Assembly (NCBI RefSeq): GCF_004349105.1 | Contig: NZ_SMLB01000001.1 | Coordinates: 1-64,000, forward strand | DNA length: 64,000 nt | Direction of reading: 5' to 3' | From: Jiangella aurantiaca | GTDB taxonomy: Bacteria > Actinomycetota > Actinomycetes > Jiangellales > Jiangellaceae | Shown: positions 50,754 to 60,211 of the stretch, piece by piece | Layout of the letters: each line of letters starts with the position of its first letter | How positions within the stretch are numbered: position 1 is the stretch's first letter | Program-made: the position numbers and the translations under genes | Notes under the pieces: generated by a model | What the model was told of the DNA's origin: nothing | Database searches by the model: none | Seen by the model: the letters and a program-made list of their open reading frames with translations, nothing else

Positions 50754-51671
50754 CTACTTCCCGTCCCGCGCTGATCGCTCCGCGGGGGATCGGCCGGAGA
50801 GCTGTTCCACCTGGAGCAGCAGGGCGGTGTGGTCGAGGTCGCCGTGGCCCTGGGCGCGTAGCGCACCCATGAGCGTCGCCACGAGGGAGCCGGCCGGGAG
50901 GGCGACGCCGGCGTCGCGGGCGGCGGCGGTGACGATGCCGAGGTCCTTGTGGTGCAGGTCGACCCGGAAGCCGGGCTGGAAGTTCCGGTCCAGCATGTCC
51001 GGCGCCTTGCGGTCGAGTACGGCGCTGCCGGCCAGGCCGCCGGCCAGCACGTCCACCGCCCGGGACCGGTCGACGCCGTGGGCGTCGAGGAAGACCAGCG
51101 CCTCGGCGACCAGCTGCAGGGTGCCGCCGACGATCAGCTGGTTGGCCGCCTTGACGGTCTGACCGGCGCCGGGCGGGCCGACATGGACCACGGTGCGGCC
51201 GAGCGCGTCGAGCACCGGCCGGGCCGCGGCGAACGTCTCGGCGTCGCCGCCCACCATGATCGAGAGCGTGGCGTCGACGGCGCCCTGCTCGCCGCCGCTG
51301 ACCGGGGCGTCCAGCACCCGCACGCCGCGCGACGCGCCGGCCGCGGTCAGCGACCGGGCGACGTCGGGGCGGATGGTGCTCATGTCGACGACGATCGTCC
51401 CGGGCGCCAGCCGGTCCAGCACGCCGTCGTCGTCGCCGTCGCCCAGCAGCACTGCCTCCACGTCGGGGGAGTCGGGCAGCATCGTGATGACGACGTCGGC
51501 GCCCTCGGCGGCCGCCGCAGCCGATGCAGCGCCGCGTCCGCCGGCCTCGACCAGCCGCTGGACCTTCGCCGGGCTGCGGTTGAACCCGGTCACCTCGAAC
51601 CCGGCCTTGACCAGGTTCGCCGCCATCGGCCCGCCCATGACGCCCAGCCCGATGAAGCCGATGGCCGTCAT
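50754..51671 (-). CDS. garR: 2-hydroxy-3-oxopropionate reductase-type dehydrogenase
   Basis: A 305-residue beta-hydroxyacid dehydrogenase. IGFIGLGVMGGPMAANLVKAG is the dinucleotide fold, DAPVSGGEQGAVDATLSIMVGG the substrate loop, and GAGQTVKAANQLIVGG carries the catalytic Lys and Asn. GGAGGGAG precedes ATG 51671. The gene overlaps the hydroxypyruvate isomerase gene (ATGA). Together they convert hydroxypyruvate/tartronate semialdehyde to glycerate in glyoxylate or allantoin use. The glyoxylate carboligase is not in the window. Confidence 0.85.
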   Translation of the reverse strand: MTAIGFIGLGVMGGPMAANLVKAGFEVTGFNRSPAKVQRLVEAGGRGAASAAAAAEGADVVITMLPDSPDVEAVLLGDGDDDGVLDRLAPGTIVVDMSTIRPDVARSLTAAGASRGVRVLDAPVSGGEQGAVDATLSIMVGGDAETFAAARPVLDALGRTVVHVGPPGAGQTVKAANQLIVGGTLQLVAEALVFLDAHGVDRSRAVDVLAGGLAGSAVLDRKAPDMLDRNFQPGFRVDLHHKDLGIVTAAARDAGVALPAGSLVATLMGALRAQGHGDLDHTALLLQVEQLSGRSPAERSARDGK

Positions 51672-52492
51672 CGCCGGCTCCCTCCAGTCCGCCACGCCGC
51701 GCGCCACGCGAACGGGTCCGCGTCGTCGCTCACGTGTTCCAGTGCCATCCACCCGTCGTACCCGCCCGCGACGAGGTCGTCCACCCAGGCGCGCAACGGC
51801 AGCGTCCCGGTGCCGGGCGCGCCCCGGCCGGGCGCGTCGGCCAGCTGGACGTGCGCGATGCGGTCGCGGAACCGCTCGATCGCGCCCGCGACGTCGTCGC
51901 CGTTGACCGCGAGGTGATAGACGTCGAGCAGCAGGCCCAGGTTCGTTTGTCCCGACGACTCCGCGACTTGGTCGGCCACGGCGACCACCTGCTCCGCGGT
52001 ACGTAGCGGGTAGGCGTCGATGCCGCTGACCGGCTCGAGCAGCACCGTCCCGCCGATGGCGGCCAGCCCGGCGGCCGCGGCGGCGAGGTTCCCGGCGGCG
52101 ACGGCGTCCTGCTCGGCCGGGTCGCGGCCTGGCAGGCGGTTGCCGTACAGCGCGTTGAAGTTGCGGCAGCCCAGCTCTGCCCCGACGTGCGCCGCCACCT
52201 GCACGCTGGCCAGCAGCTCGTCCTCGCGGCCGGGCCAGGACACGACGCCGCGCTCGCCCGCGGGCAGGTCGCCGGCGAACAGGTTCAGCCCGGCCAGCCG
52301 CAGCCCGGACGCCCGGATCGCGTCGACGAACGCCTCGACCTCGGCGTCACCGGGCGTCGCGGTGGGGAACGGCCACCAGAACTCGGCCGCCTCGAACCCC
52401 GCCGCACGGACGGCGTCGAGCCGCTCGCGCAGCGGCAGCCGGGTCAGGAGGATCGAGCAGCTGACGGCGAATCGCGGCTCAGGCATCGACAT
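51668..52492 (-). CDS. hyi: Hydroxypyruvate isomerase-like TIM barrel
   Basis: A 274-residue xylose-isomerase-like barrel. It shows FAVSCSILLTRLPLRERLDAV at the start, AAEFWWPF, the NALYGNR loop typical of hydroxypyruvate isomerases, LLEPVSGIDAYPL, LLLDVYHLAVNGDD with the metal Asp and His, and HVQLADAPGRGAPGTG. It interconverts hydroxypyruvate and tartronate semialdehyde, matching the reductase it overlaps. The start is ATG 52492 or 52486. Confidence 0.85.
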   Translation of the reverse strand: MSMPEPRFAVSCSILLTRLPLRERLDAVRAAGFEAAEFWWPFPTATPGDAEVEAFVDAIRASGLRLAGLNLFAGDLPAGERGVVSWPGREDELLASVQVAAHVGAELGCRNFNALYGNRLPGRDPAEQDAVAAGNLAAAAAGLAAIGGTVLLEPVSGIDAYPLRTAEQVVAVADQVAESSGQTNLGLLLDVYHLAVNGDDVAGAIERFRDRIAHVQLADAPGRGAPGTGTLPLRAWVDDLVAGGYDGWMALEHVSDDADPFAWRAAWRTGGSRR

Positions 52493-52596
52493 CCCGTCGT
52501 TGATTGGTCTGACCACCCATCCGATACCGACCATAGAAGCACCGCGACGGCACTATAGCCGGGGTTCCGGCGCTGTCGAGCGGGCGGCCGGTGCGG

Positions 52597-53046
52597 TCAG
52601 GTGGTCGCGTAGAGGCCGCTCAGCGCGTCGACCAGCGGCTTCAGCTCGGGCGACTCGGCGGCCTCGTCGAGCGCCGCGCGCAGCGCCTGGTCGTGCGTCG
52701 ACCGCGCCTCGGCCAGCAGCGCGCAGCCGGCCTCCGTGACCTCGGTGTAGATGCCGCGCCGGTCGGTGTCGCACAGGTAGCGGCCGAGGTAGTCCTGGTT
52801 CTCCAGCCGCGTCACCAGCCGCGTGGTGGCGCTCTGGCTCATCACGACGGCGTCGGCCAGCTGCTGCATGCGCATGTGCCAGCCGTCCTGGCGGCTGAGC
52901 ACGTCGAGCACGGTGTACTCGCTCACGCTCAGGCCGTGCGCCTCCTGCAGTGCACGCTCGATGCGTGACTCCAGGCGCCCATGCAGCGCGGCCAATACCC
53001 GCCAGCCCTGCGCCCGCGCTTCCACGGCGTCGTCGGCGAGGAACAT
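52597..53046 (-). CDS. MarR-family transcriptional regulator
   Basis: A 149-residue regulator with a winged helix: SEYTVLDVLSRQDGWHMRMQQLADAVVMSQSATTRLVTRLENQDYLGR, then the DTDRRGIYTEVTEAG wing. GAAGGAGG precedes ATG 53046. It diverges from an MFS exporter gene, the usual layout for MarR control of drug efflux; a TGCAA-centred inverted repeat lies in the gap. Confidence 0.9.
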   Translation of the reverse strand: MFLADDAVEARAQGWRVLAALHGRLESRIERALQEAHGLSVSEYTVLDVLSRQDGWHMRMQQLADAVVMSQSATTRLVTRLENQDYLGRYLCDTDRRGIYTEVTEAGCALLAEARSTHDQALRAALDEAAESPELKPLVDALSGLYATT

Positions 53047-53121
53047 CGCGGCACCTCCTTCGGTCCGTTCATGCCAGTTTACCTGTCCGAGAGGGTAGCC
53101 CGCTTCTGTAGATAGAGCGCG

Positions 53122-53139
53122 TGTGCAATTATTTGCAAC
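53122..53139. promoter_or_regulatory. Probable MarR operator
   Basis: TGCAATTATTTGCA (53124-53137) is a near-perfect inverted repeat within the 125-bp divergent region between the MarR and MFS genes, and the most AT-rich stretch there. Binding by the neighbouring MarR protein is inferred. Confidence 0.6.
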
Positions 53140-53171
53140 GCCCGGTAATTCGCTCGACTCCAGGGACCTTC

Positions 53172-54368
53172 ATGCCTCTCGCTCTGCTCGCACTGGCCAT
53201 CGGCGCCTTCGGCATCGGCACGACGGAGTTCGTCATCGCCGGTCTGCTCCCGGAGGTGGCCGCCGATTTCGGCGTCTCCATCCCGACGGCCGGCTGGCTG
53301 ATCTCCGGCTACGCCCTCGGGGTGGCGGCCGGTGCGGTGCCGATGACGGTGCTCGGCTCACGGATGCGTCGCAAGCACCTGCTCTTGCTCCTCATGGTGG
53401 TCTTCATCGCCGGGAACGCGATCTCCGCGCTGGCCCCGTCGTACGCGGTGATGATGACCGGCCGGATCGTCGCGGCGTTCTGCCACGGCGCGTTCTTCGG
53501 CATCGGCTCGGTCGTCGCGGCCGACCTCGTCGCGCCGACCAAGCGGGCCAGCGCCATTGCGTTCATGTTCACCGGGCTGACGCTGGCCAACGTGCTGGGC
53601 GTGCCGATGGGCACGTTCCTCGGGCAGGAGTTCGGCTGGCGGTCGACGTTCTGGGCGGTCGTGGCGCTCGGCGTGATCGGGTTCGCCGGCATCGCCGTCC
53701 TGGTCCCGGACCTGCCGCGGGCCGCGTCGGGCGGCGTGCTGCAGGAGCTGCGGGTGCTGCGCAGCGGACGGGTCTGGCTGGCGGTCTCGATGACCGTGCT
53801 CGGCTTCGGCGGCGTGTTCGCATCGTTCACCTACGTCGCGCCGATGATGACCGAGGAGGCGGGGTTCTCCGAGGGCGCGGTGAGCTGGCTGCTCGTGCTG
53901 TTCGGCGCCGGCCTGGTGCTCGGCAACCTGCTCGGCGGCCGGTTCGCCGACCGGCGGCTGATGCTCAGCCTCTACCTGCTGCTCGGTGGGCTCGCGGTCG
54001 TGCTGGCGGTGTTCACGCTGACGGCGACCGCACCGGTGCCGGCGGCGGTCACGCTCTTTTTGCTCGGCGCCTTCGGGTTCGCGACCGTCCCGCCGCTGCA
54101 GATGCGCGTGCTCGACAGCGCGGCGGCGGCGCCCACGATCGCGTCGGCGGTCAACATCGGCGCGTTCAACGTCGGCAACGCGCTGGCTGCCTGGCTCGGC
54201 GGGCTGGTGATCTCCGCCGGGCTCGGCTACACGGCGCCGAACTGGGTGGGGGCGCTGATGGCGCTCGGCGCGCTGCTGCTCGCCGTCGTCGCCGGGCGGC
54301 TGGACCGCGTTCCGGCCGCCGAGGCGACGGGTGCCGCCGTGCCGGTACGGGTGGCGACGCCCTGCTGA
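53172..54368 (+). CDS. MFS transporter (DHA1/AraJ-like)
   Basis: A 398-residue 12-helix exporter. The opening LALLALAIGAFGIGTTEFVIAGLLPEVAADF is typical of AraJ/YdhP-type drug or sugar exporters, with motif A as GSRMRRKHLLLL between helices 2 and 3 and GRIVAAFCHGAFFGIG in helix 4. ATG 53172 was taken over 53121, which would cover the operator. MarR control suggests export of a small toxic compound. Confidence 0.88.
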   Translation: MPLALLALAIGAFGIGTTEFVIAGLLPEVAADFGVSIPTAGWLISGYALGVAAGAVPMTVLGSRMRRKHLLLLLMVVFIAGNAISALAPSYAVMMTGRIVAAFCHGAFFGIGSVVAADLVAPTKRASAIAFMFTGLTLANVLGVPMGTFLGQEFGWRSTFWAVVALGVIGFAGIAVLVPDLPRAASGGVLQELRVLRSGRVWLAVSMTVLGFGGVFASFTYVAPMMTEEAGFSEGAVSWLLVLFGAGLVLGNLLGGRFADRRLMLSLYLLLGGLAVVLAVFTLTATAPVPAAVTLFLLGAFGFATVPPLQMRVLDSAAAAPTIASAVNIGAFNVGNALAAWLGGLVISAGLGYTAPNWVGALMALGALLLAVVAGRLDRVPAAEATGAAVPVRVATPC

Positions 54369-54536
54369 CGACGGGGTCAGGCGGCGATCGGCGTCGGCGT
54401 CTCCTGCGAGCGGAACTGCTCCGGCCTTCTGGGCGCGTTGATCATCGAGAAGGTGGGCGTCCGCCTGCCCCGGAACGCCGACTTCTCCGTGATCAACAGT
54501 GTCGCCGACGAGCCGGCGCTGGTGGTTGCGGGCTGA
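54369..54536 (+). pseudogene. Possible remnant reading frame after the MFS gene
   Basis: In the same frame as the MFS gene, after its stop, an open stretch ends at TGA 54534-54536 and reads EKVGVRLPRNADFSVINSV then ADEPALVVAG. The end resembles the C-terminal tails of ECF41/SigJ-like sigma factors (VNGEPALVV type), but there is no start or other sigma motif. It could be the tail of a deleted gene or chance. Confidence 0.25.
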
Positions 54537-54566
54537 ACGGTCACGATTGGACGCTGACCTCGCGGC

Positions 54567-54983
54567 TCAGGCGTCGAGGCCGGTCCGAACGGTGTCGAGC
54601 AGGTCGGCGGGCTTGCAGCGGTCCGCCACCTGCTCGACCGGCACCCACTCGGAGAGGGTGTGCTCGGCGCTGAGCTTCACGGGCGTGCCCCACGGCACCT
54701 CGAGCCGGTAGATCCCCACCTCGTCGGATTCGTCGACGCGGACGGGCTCCGGAGCGGCCACGATCCCGGTCTCCTCGCGCAGTTCGCGAGCGGCGCAGTC
54801 GGCGATCTTCTCGCCCGGTTGCCTGACGCCGCCCGGCGGCACCCAGGACCAATCGCCGTCCAGGATCTCGATGTCGGCCGGGTGCAGGAGCAGCACGTGC
54901 GGCCCTTTCGGTCCCCGGCTGGTCACGACGATGGTGGCGACGAACGGTCCCGTGTCGAGCGCCTCGCTGGTGGGGTCGGTCAT
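54567..54983 (-). CDS. NUDIX hydrolase
   Basis: A 138-residue NUDIX protein. The box GGVRQPGEKIADCAARELREETGI is complete and follows WSWVPPGG. The N-terminal strand FVATIVVTSRGPKGPHVLLLHP is usual. The substrate is unknown. ATG 54983 was preferred to the TTG nine bases upstream. It stands alone between the MFS gene and the FAD oxidoreductase. Confidence 0.87.
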   Translation of the reverse strand: MTDPTSEALDTGPFVATIVVTSRGPKGPHVLLLHPADIEILDGDWSWVPPGGVRQPGEKIADCAARELREETGIVAAPEPVRVDESDEVGIYRLEVPWGTPVKLSAEHTLSEWVPVEQVADRCKPADLLDTVRTGLDA

Positions 54984-55073
54984 GGCGGACAAGTGTGACG
55001 CAAGAGGCGGCCGAATGCGGGCGGATCGCCGGGATGTCGCCTCGGCGCGCCCGATCCGACCACGAGACGTCCG

Positions 55074-57383
55074 TCATGACCGACTCGACCAGCCGGCCGG
55101 GTGGATCGCGGGGGCATAGGCGCGGACCTCGAAGACGGCGGCCGGGGCATCGCCGTGGGTGGCGAGGATGTCGATGGTCAGCCGGTCGGTCTCCAGCGGC
55201 GGGTCGAACGCGAGGGTGTTGCGGGTGTGGTGGTTGCCGGTGCGTTCGGCGACGACGGTGTCGCCGGCCCGGACGCGGTAGTCGCGTACGCAGAACGGCA
55301 TCGCCCGCTCCGGATGCCCCCACAGCACCGTCTCCATGGCGTGGTCGAAGTCCGTGTCGAACGCGAGGTCCAGGCGGGCGATCCGTCGCGGCGCCGGCCA
55401 GCGGACCGTGACGGAGGGCGCGTCGTCGCCGGCGGCGGCCACCCAGGCGTTCGGCTGCGCGGTGGGCCGGGCGAAGCCGTTGGCCAGGTTCTCGACCTTC
55501 CAGGCCGTGATCGGCGGGTCGAGGGTGAGCGCCAGGTTGTGGCCGCCCGGCCGGCGCTCCGGCGTCCAGAACTCGACCCGCGGACGGCCGATCCCGGGCT
55601 CGGACTCCTGTGTTCCGGTGTGCCGGACGGAGACCAGGCCGCTGATCCGGGTCTGCGTCGTGTGGACGGCGACGTCGTCGTTGGCCATCAGGGCCACGAA
55701 CACGTAGCGAGGTTCGTCGATCTCGACGTCGAGGTCGATCTTCACCTGTTGATCCGGGCCGGCCTCGAGGTCGAATTCGCGGGTGCCGAGCACGACGTCG
55801 GGGGTGTAGTCGTCGGGCCTGGCGCCAGAACGCAGCTCCACCCGCAGAGTCGTCGGCGTGGCGACGTCGACCGAGAGGGCGAGTTGCGGCAGCCGCCCGG
55901 CAGGCACCGGCAGGAGCTGGGCCAGCGACGTGTCCAGGGCGACGGCCGGGCCGTCGTCGGGCAACGACGACAGCACGAACGAGCTGGACGCCGACAGCTC
56001 GGCGTGCCGGACGAGGTCGTCCGGGTCGTCCAGCCGCAGTCGTGGGATGTGCTGGCCGGTCCGCAGCAGTTCGCGCTGCAGCTCGCTCATCCGGGCCGGC
56101 TCGACGAGGTCCGCGGGAGCCACGCCCTGCCGCGTGCACAACGCGGCGGCCATGCCGATGGCCTGGGCGATCTGCCCACAGGTGGCCATCACCCGGGTCG
56201 AGGCGAACGCGACGTGCGAGACGCTGATGATCCGCCCGGCCAGGAACAGGTTGCCGATGTCACGGCTGACCAGTGACCGGTACGGCACCTGGTAGACGCC
56301 GCGCGCGTGCAGGTGGTGGCTGCCCGGGTGCTCGCTGAACACGCCGTCGGCCGGATGGAGGTCGATCGACCAGCCACCGGAGGCGATGGCGTCGTGGTGC
56401 TCGCGCTGCTCGACGAGGTCCTGCTGGCGCAGCATGTACAGGCCCTCGAACCGGCGGCTCTCGCGCTTGCCCGGGATCAGGCCGACCCACTCCAGCGTCA
56501 GCGTCTCCGCCTCCGGGAACTGCCCGGAGTTCTTGAGGTGGTTCCAGACGCCGTAGACGACCTTCCACAGCTCCCACTTGATCGTCTCGGTGTCGTGCAC
56601 GGTGTCGAGGCGCCCGCCGTACTCGATCCACCACAGCCGGCAGCCTTGCACCTTCGTGGTGAAGCTGCGCCACCGCGGGATCGTCGTGATGTCGGCCAGC
56701 GCGTAGTCCGGCGGCGTGAACTCGACCGGCGCACCGACGTCCTTGCTGTAGAAGTAGATCGACTGGCCGAGCAGGCTGCCGTACGACTCCTCGGGTGCGA
56801 ACAGCTCGCCGAACTCGTCCGTGCTCTCCGCGCCCATCCGGAACGCCGCGCCGGCCAGGAAGCCGAGGACGCCGTCGCCGGACGCGTCGCAGAACAATGG
56901 GGCGGAGAGTTCGTAGCGGGTCGAGTTCTGGCTGTTGAACGCCGTCACGGAGGCGATGTCGCCGTCGCCGTCCTTCGTGACACTGATCGCCGCGGTGTTC
57001 AGCAGCAGGGTGATGTTGGGCTCGGCCATGACCTTGTCGAGGAGAACGGTGTCGACCAGGACGGCATTGCCCTCCGGGTTGCGATAGACGTTCTCGACCA
57101 TGATCTCGTCCATGACCCCGCCCTCGCGGGACCAGCGGTTGTTGTTGAACATGTGCGCGGTCGCGCCGAGCGCCCACAGCCGCACCTCGCTGGATGCGTT
57201 GCCACCCAGCACCGGCCGGTCCTGGACGAGGACGACCCGGATGCCGGCACGTGCGGCCGTGATAGCGGCGCAGGTGCCGGCCAGTCCGCCGCCGACGACG
57301 ACGAGGTCGGCCCCGTGCTGCTCGGTGCGGAACTCACGGTGGTCTGTGGCGGGGGCGGCGACCAGACGGTCACGGACGTTCAC
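55074..57383 (-). CDS. FAD-dependent oxidoreductase with C-terminal beta domain
   Basis: A 769-residue protein. The FAD fold is at residues 25-60 (ADLVVVGGGLAGTCAAITAARAG, then VLVQDRPVLGGNASSEVR), a family hallmark of FAD_oxidored proteins found in polysaccharide loci. LFCDASGDGVLGFLAGA and LFLAGRIISVSHVAFASTRVM complete the cofactor site near residue 400. From about 570 there is a discoidin-like beta sandwich (ITAWKVENLANGF ... VTVRWPAPRRIARLDLAFD), suggesting sugar binding. No signal peptide is seen. GTG 57383 has GAGGAG upstream. It is last in the minus-strand operon; the reaction is unknown. Confidence 0.83.
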   Translation of the reverse strand: MNVRDRLVAAPATDHREFRTEQHGADLVVVGGGLAGTCAAITAARAGIRVVLVQDRPVLGGNASSEVRLWALGATAHMFNNNRWSREGGVMDEIMVENVYRNPEGNAVLVDTVLLDKVMAEPNITLLLNTAAISVTKDGDGDIASVTAFNSQNSTRYELSAPLFCDASGDGVLGFLAGAAFRMGAESTDEFGELFAPEESYGSLLGQSIYFYSKDVGAPVEFTPPDYALADITTIPRWRSFTTKVQGCRLWWIEYGGRLDTVHDTETIKWELWKVVYGVWNHLKNSGQFPEAETLTLEWVGLIPGKRESRRFEGLYMLRQQDLVEQREHHDAIASGGWSIDLHPADGVFSEHPGSHHLHARGVYQVPYRSLVSRDIGNLFLAGRIISVSHVAFASTRVMATCGQIAQAIGMAAALCTRQGVAPADLVEPARMSELQRELLRTGQHIPRLRLDDPDDLVRHAELSASSSFVLSSLPDDGPAVALDTSLAQLLPVPAGRLPQLALSVDVATPTTLRVELRSGARPDDYTPDVVLGTREFDLEAGPDQQVKIDLDVEIDEPRYVFVALMANDDVAVHTTQTRISGLVSVRHTGTQESEPGIGRPRVEFWTPERRPGGHNLALTLDPPITAWKVENLANGFARPTAQPNAWVAAAGDDAPSVTVRWPAPRRIARLDLAFDTDFDHAMETVLWGHPERAMPFCVRDYRVRAGDTVVAERTGNHHTRNTLAFDPPLETDRLTIDILATHGDAPAAVFEVRAYAPAIHPAGWSSRS

Positions 57384-57392
57384 GAGACTCCT

Positions 57393-58823
57393 CTACAGGG
57401 CCGGAAGACGGACATCGTCGGCGGGGAACTCGACGAACGGGACCTCTCGGTGCAGCCGTTCCTCCAGGCCGACGACGCGGTCGACGAGCATCGCCCGGAG
57501 CTCGTCGCGTATGGCGGCGCAGTCCGGGTCGTCGTAGCGGTTGATCGTCTCGCCGGGATCGCTCACGAGGTGGTAGAGCTCGCCGTACGCCTTGGCCCGG
57601 TAGTGCACCAGCTTCCATTCGCGGGTACGGATCATCCGCTGGTCGACGGCCTCGGCATACACGGCCGTCCGGGCGCGGGACGAGTCACCGGACAGCAGCG
57701 GGAGCAGATCGTCGCCCTGCATTCCGTCGTGTGGTTCGAGGCCGGCAAGTCGGAGCATCGTGACCGGCAGGTCGATCTCCTCGACGAAGTCGTCCACCAC
57801 GCGTGGGCCCCAGAGGGCGGGAGCGGAGACGATGAGCGGTACGCGCAGCAGATCGTCGTAGCAGAAGGCGTTCTTGAACAGCAGGTCGTGATGACCGGCG
57901 AAGTCGCCGTGATCGGTCGTCACGATGACGACCGTGTTGCCCGCGTCGCCGAGTTCGGCCAGCTGCCCGAGGATCTGGCCGATGAACTCGTCGATCATGC
58001 TGATCTTGCCCCAGTAGTGGGCAAGTAGTCGTCTCAACCTCGTCGGATCGCGGGTGATGTGCCGGTAGTCGCCGAAGCCGTTGCCGCGGCTCGTGTTGCG
58101 CTGGAACGCGCGCTGTTCGGGCGGCTTCGTGTCGAGTTCGTCCGCACTCGGATCGGGCATCGGAATGTCGGCCGGGTCGTACAAGGTGTCCCACGGCGTG
58201 GCCGGGTCGAGCGGCAGATGCGGGCCGTGGAAGGACGTCCAGCAGAAGAACGGCTTGTCCCGATCGCGGTCGCGCAGGAACCGCATCGCCGTGTCCGCGA
58301 CGAAACCGTCGACATGGGCCTTCGCGGGGAGCGGGGACGCCACCGCGCCGTAGGTCGGGCCGTAGGCCGAGTGCGACGTCACCGGCGGCACGTCCGCCGA
58401 GCCGATGGACTGGAGATACTCGCGATACGTCGGTCCGGCGCCGCCCGCGGAGACGCCCCCGTCGTCGAGCACGTTGACGAAGTCCAGCCCGAAGTCGGCG
58501 GTCGTGTCGCCCCAGTGCATCTTGCCGATGGCGGCCGTCTGGTAGCCGGCATCCCGTAGGCGACGGGTGATGGTCGTTTCGTGCGCGGCCAGGCCGCCCG
58601 CGTTCCAGCGAACCCCGTGTGCGCTCGGCACCTTGCCCGTGAACAGCGACGCCCGGGACGGCATGCAGACGGGGTTGTTGACGAACGCGTTCGTGAAGCG
58701 CACACCGGACGCGGCCAGCGCATCGAGGTGCGGTGTCGCGATGTGGGTGTTGCCGTTGCAGCCGAGGGTGTCGTAGCGCTGCATGTCGGTGGTGATGAAC
58801 AGGATGTTCGGTGGCGCAGGCAT
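57393..58823 (-). CDS. Sulfatase (formylglycine-dependent, S1 family)
   Basis: A 476-residue arylsulfatase-fold enzyme. Cys53 in VCMPSRASLFTGKVPS is the CxPSR cysteine that must be oxidised to formylglycine. Metal ligands are in ITTDMQRYD and VTTDHGDFAGHH, and HGPHLPLDP holds another active-site His. No signal peptide is visible, so it may act on imported sulfated sugar inside the cell. It starts 14 bp after the propeller-like gene and ends 10 bp before the oxidoreductase gene. No formylglycine-generating enzyme is encoded in the window. Confidence 0.92.
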   Translation of the reverse strand: MPAPPNILFITTDMQRYDTLGCNGNTHIATPHLDALAASGVRFTNAFVNNPVCMPSRASLFTGKVPSAHGVRWNAGGLAAHETTITRRLRDAGYQTAAIGKMHWGDTTADFGLDFVNVLDDGGVSAGGAGPTYREYLQSIGSADVPPVTSHSAYGPTYGAVASPLPAKAHVDGFVADTAMRFLRDRDRDKPFFCWTSFHGPHLPLDPATPWDTLYDPADIPMPDPSADELDTKPPEQRAFQRNTSRGNGFGDYRHITRDPTRLRRLLAHYWGKISMIDEFIGQILGQLAELGDAGNTVVIVTTDHGDFAGHHDLLFKNAFCYDDLLRVPLIVSAPALWGPRVVDDFVEEIDLPVTMLRLAGLEPHDGMQGDDLLPLLSGDSSRARTAVYAEAVDQRMIRTREWKLVHYRAKAYGELYHLVSDPGETINRYDDPDCAAIRDELRAMLVDRVVGLEERLHREVPFVEFPADDVRLPAL

Positions 58824-58837
58824 GACATTCCCCCGGC

Positions 58838-60211
58838 TCACGTGTAGACGAACTGGGCGCTGGCGACGGTGTCGGTGTCGCTGACCAGGCGCGCCCAGTG
58901 CGCGCTGAACCCGGTCGGGAAGACGTGGGTGACGGTCTGCCCGGGCTCGACCATGAGGGTCTCGGCAGCGCCGAACCGGCCGTGGCCGTGGAAGTCGATC
59001 TCGATCGTGAACCGAGCCGTGGCGTCGCCGGCATTCTCGACGTGCAGGCACTTGTGCTCGAACCCCGTCATCAGATAGGGATCCGACGGCTCGCCGGCCC
59101 GCACGTCGGACAGCCACCACGGGCCGCCCCAGCCGGCCGGCTTCCCGAACGACCACAGGTCGTCGGTCTTGCCGAACCACAGACCCGACTGCGGCTCGGC
59201 GGTGGTCGAGCTCATCCCACGGCTGGGGGAGGCGTTGTCCATCCCGGCGACCAGCAGGCCCCGCCACGAGCAGAAGTCGCCGAGCACCCACAGGTGCGTC
59301 GAGACCGGGCGGACACCCCAGATCCGCCCGCCGTACGCCCACGGGGACAGCTCGTAGAACATGCCGTGGTGATCGAGCAGGAGACGCTCGTGCTCGACCT
59401 CACGGATGCGCGGCCATTCCGTCTGCCACTTGTGGTCGAACGTGTGCGACGCCTTCGGCAGCCGGTACCGGGTCCATTGCCGGTCGCGGGCGGTGTAGAC
59501 GGAAAGGATCGCCGAGGCCTGATCCCAGCCGGAGGCGAAGATCGTGTCGGCGAACTCGTGCCGCCCGCCGATCGCGGTGTACGGCTTGCGTTCGATGATC
59601 CGCCACTCCTGCCCGTCGAACTCGGCGAGCCGGCCCTCGGCCTGCTCGCCGGCCCAGTCCGGCTCGTGGTACTCGTTCGAGCACACCACGAGACGGTCGT
59701 GCGCGGTGTAGCAGTCCTTGTAGTGGACGTAGAACTCGCCGGCGGAGTCGAGCTCGTCGTTGAGATCCGCGACCTGCCGGCATTCGAGCGTGTGGACGTT
59801 CAGCTCGAACAGCTCGCCCTCCATGCACAGCACGTAGACGAGGTTCTCCGGATCGGTCAGGTGCCGCGTCGTCCCGCAGACCCGCAGCGGCTCCAGCTCG
59901 GGAACGGTGCGGATCTTGTGGTCGGCGTCGATGACGTGCGGGCCGATGATCAGCTGGTTCGACGGGAAGTGGACGAACCGGTTGGTGTACGTCCCGTCGA
60001 CGCCGGCGGTCTCGGGGACCACCTCCATGGTGAAGTCGTCGTCGATCCGCCGCAGGCTGGTGCCACTGCCGCTGGTTCCCTTGTGGGACACGTAGTTCTC
60101 GACGTACAGCTTCCCGGCCCACGGCATCAGCGCTCCGATGCCGATCTCGCTGCGCGGCGGACCGAGATCGGCGACCTGGGCCAGCTGCGGGATGACGCCG
60201 GAGATGTTCAC
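58838..60211 (-). CDS. Uncharacterised propeller-like protein of the sulfatase operon
   Basis: A 457-residue protein I cannot name. The body has repeated beta-rich segments of about 45 residues with alternating YVEN, RFVHFPSNQLIIGPHVID, LVYVLCMEGELFELNV, RLVVCSNEYHEPDW and HLWVLGDFCSWRGLLVAGMD, suggesting a beta-propeller. The last 100 residues form a small sandwich (TARFTIEIDFHGHGRF ... VEPGQTVTHVFP). There is no signal peptide. GTG 60211 overlaps the IclR stop (GTGA) and has AAGGAG upstream. Conserved His and Trp residues could bind a glycan; a lyase or epimerase role cannot be excluded. Confidence 0.65.
   Translation of the reverse strand: MNISGVIPQLAQVADLGPPRSEIGIGALMPWAGKLYVENYVSHKGTSGSGTSLRRIDDDFTMEVVPETAGVDGTYTNRFVHFPSNQLIIGPHVIDADHKIRTVPELEPLRVCGTTRHLTDPENLVYVLCMEGELFELNVHTLECRQVADLNDELDSAGEFYVHYKDCYTAHDRLVVCSNEYHEPDWAGEQAEGRLAEFDGQEWRIIERKPYTAIGGRHEFADTIFASGWDQASAILSVYTARDRQWTRYRLPKASHTFDHKWQTEWPRIREVEHERLLLDHHGMFYELSPWAYGGRIWGVRPVSTHLWVLGDFCSWRGLLVAGMDNASPSRGMSSTTAEPQSGLWFGKTDDLWSFGKPAGWGGPWWLSDVRAGEPSDPYLMTGFEHKCLHVENAGDATARFTIEIDFHGHGRFGAAETLMVEPGQTVTHVFPTGFSAHWARLVSDTDTVASAQFVYT

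Noticed and set aside
54369-54536. A full gene for a sigma factor after the MFS gene.
   Set aside because: No start codon context or sigma domains; only a short tail-like stretch, listed as a possible remnant.
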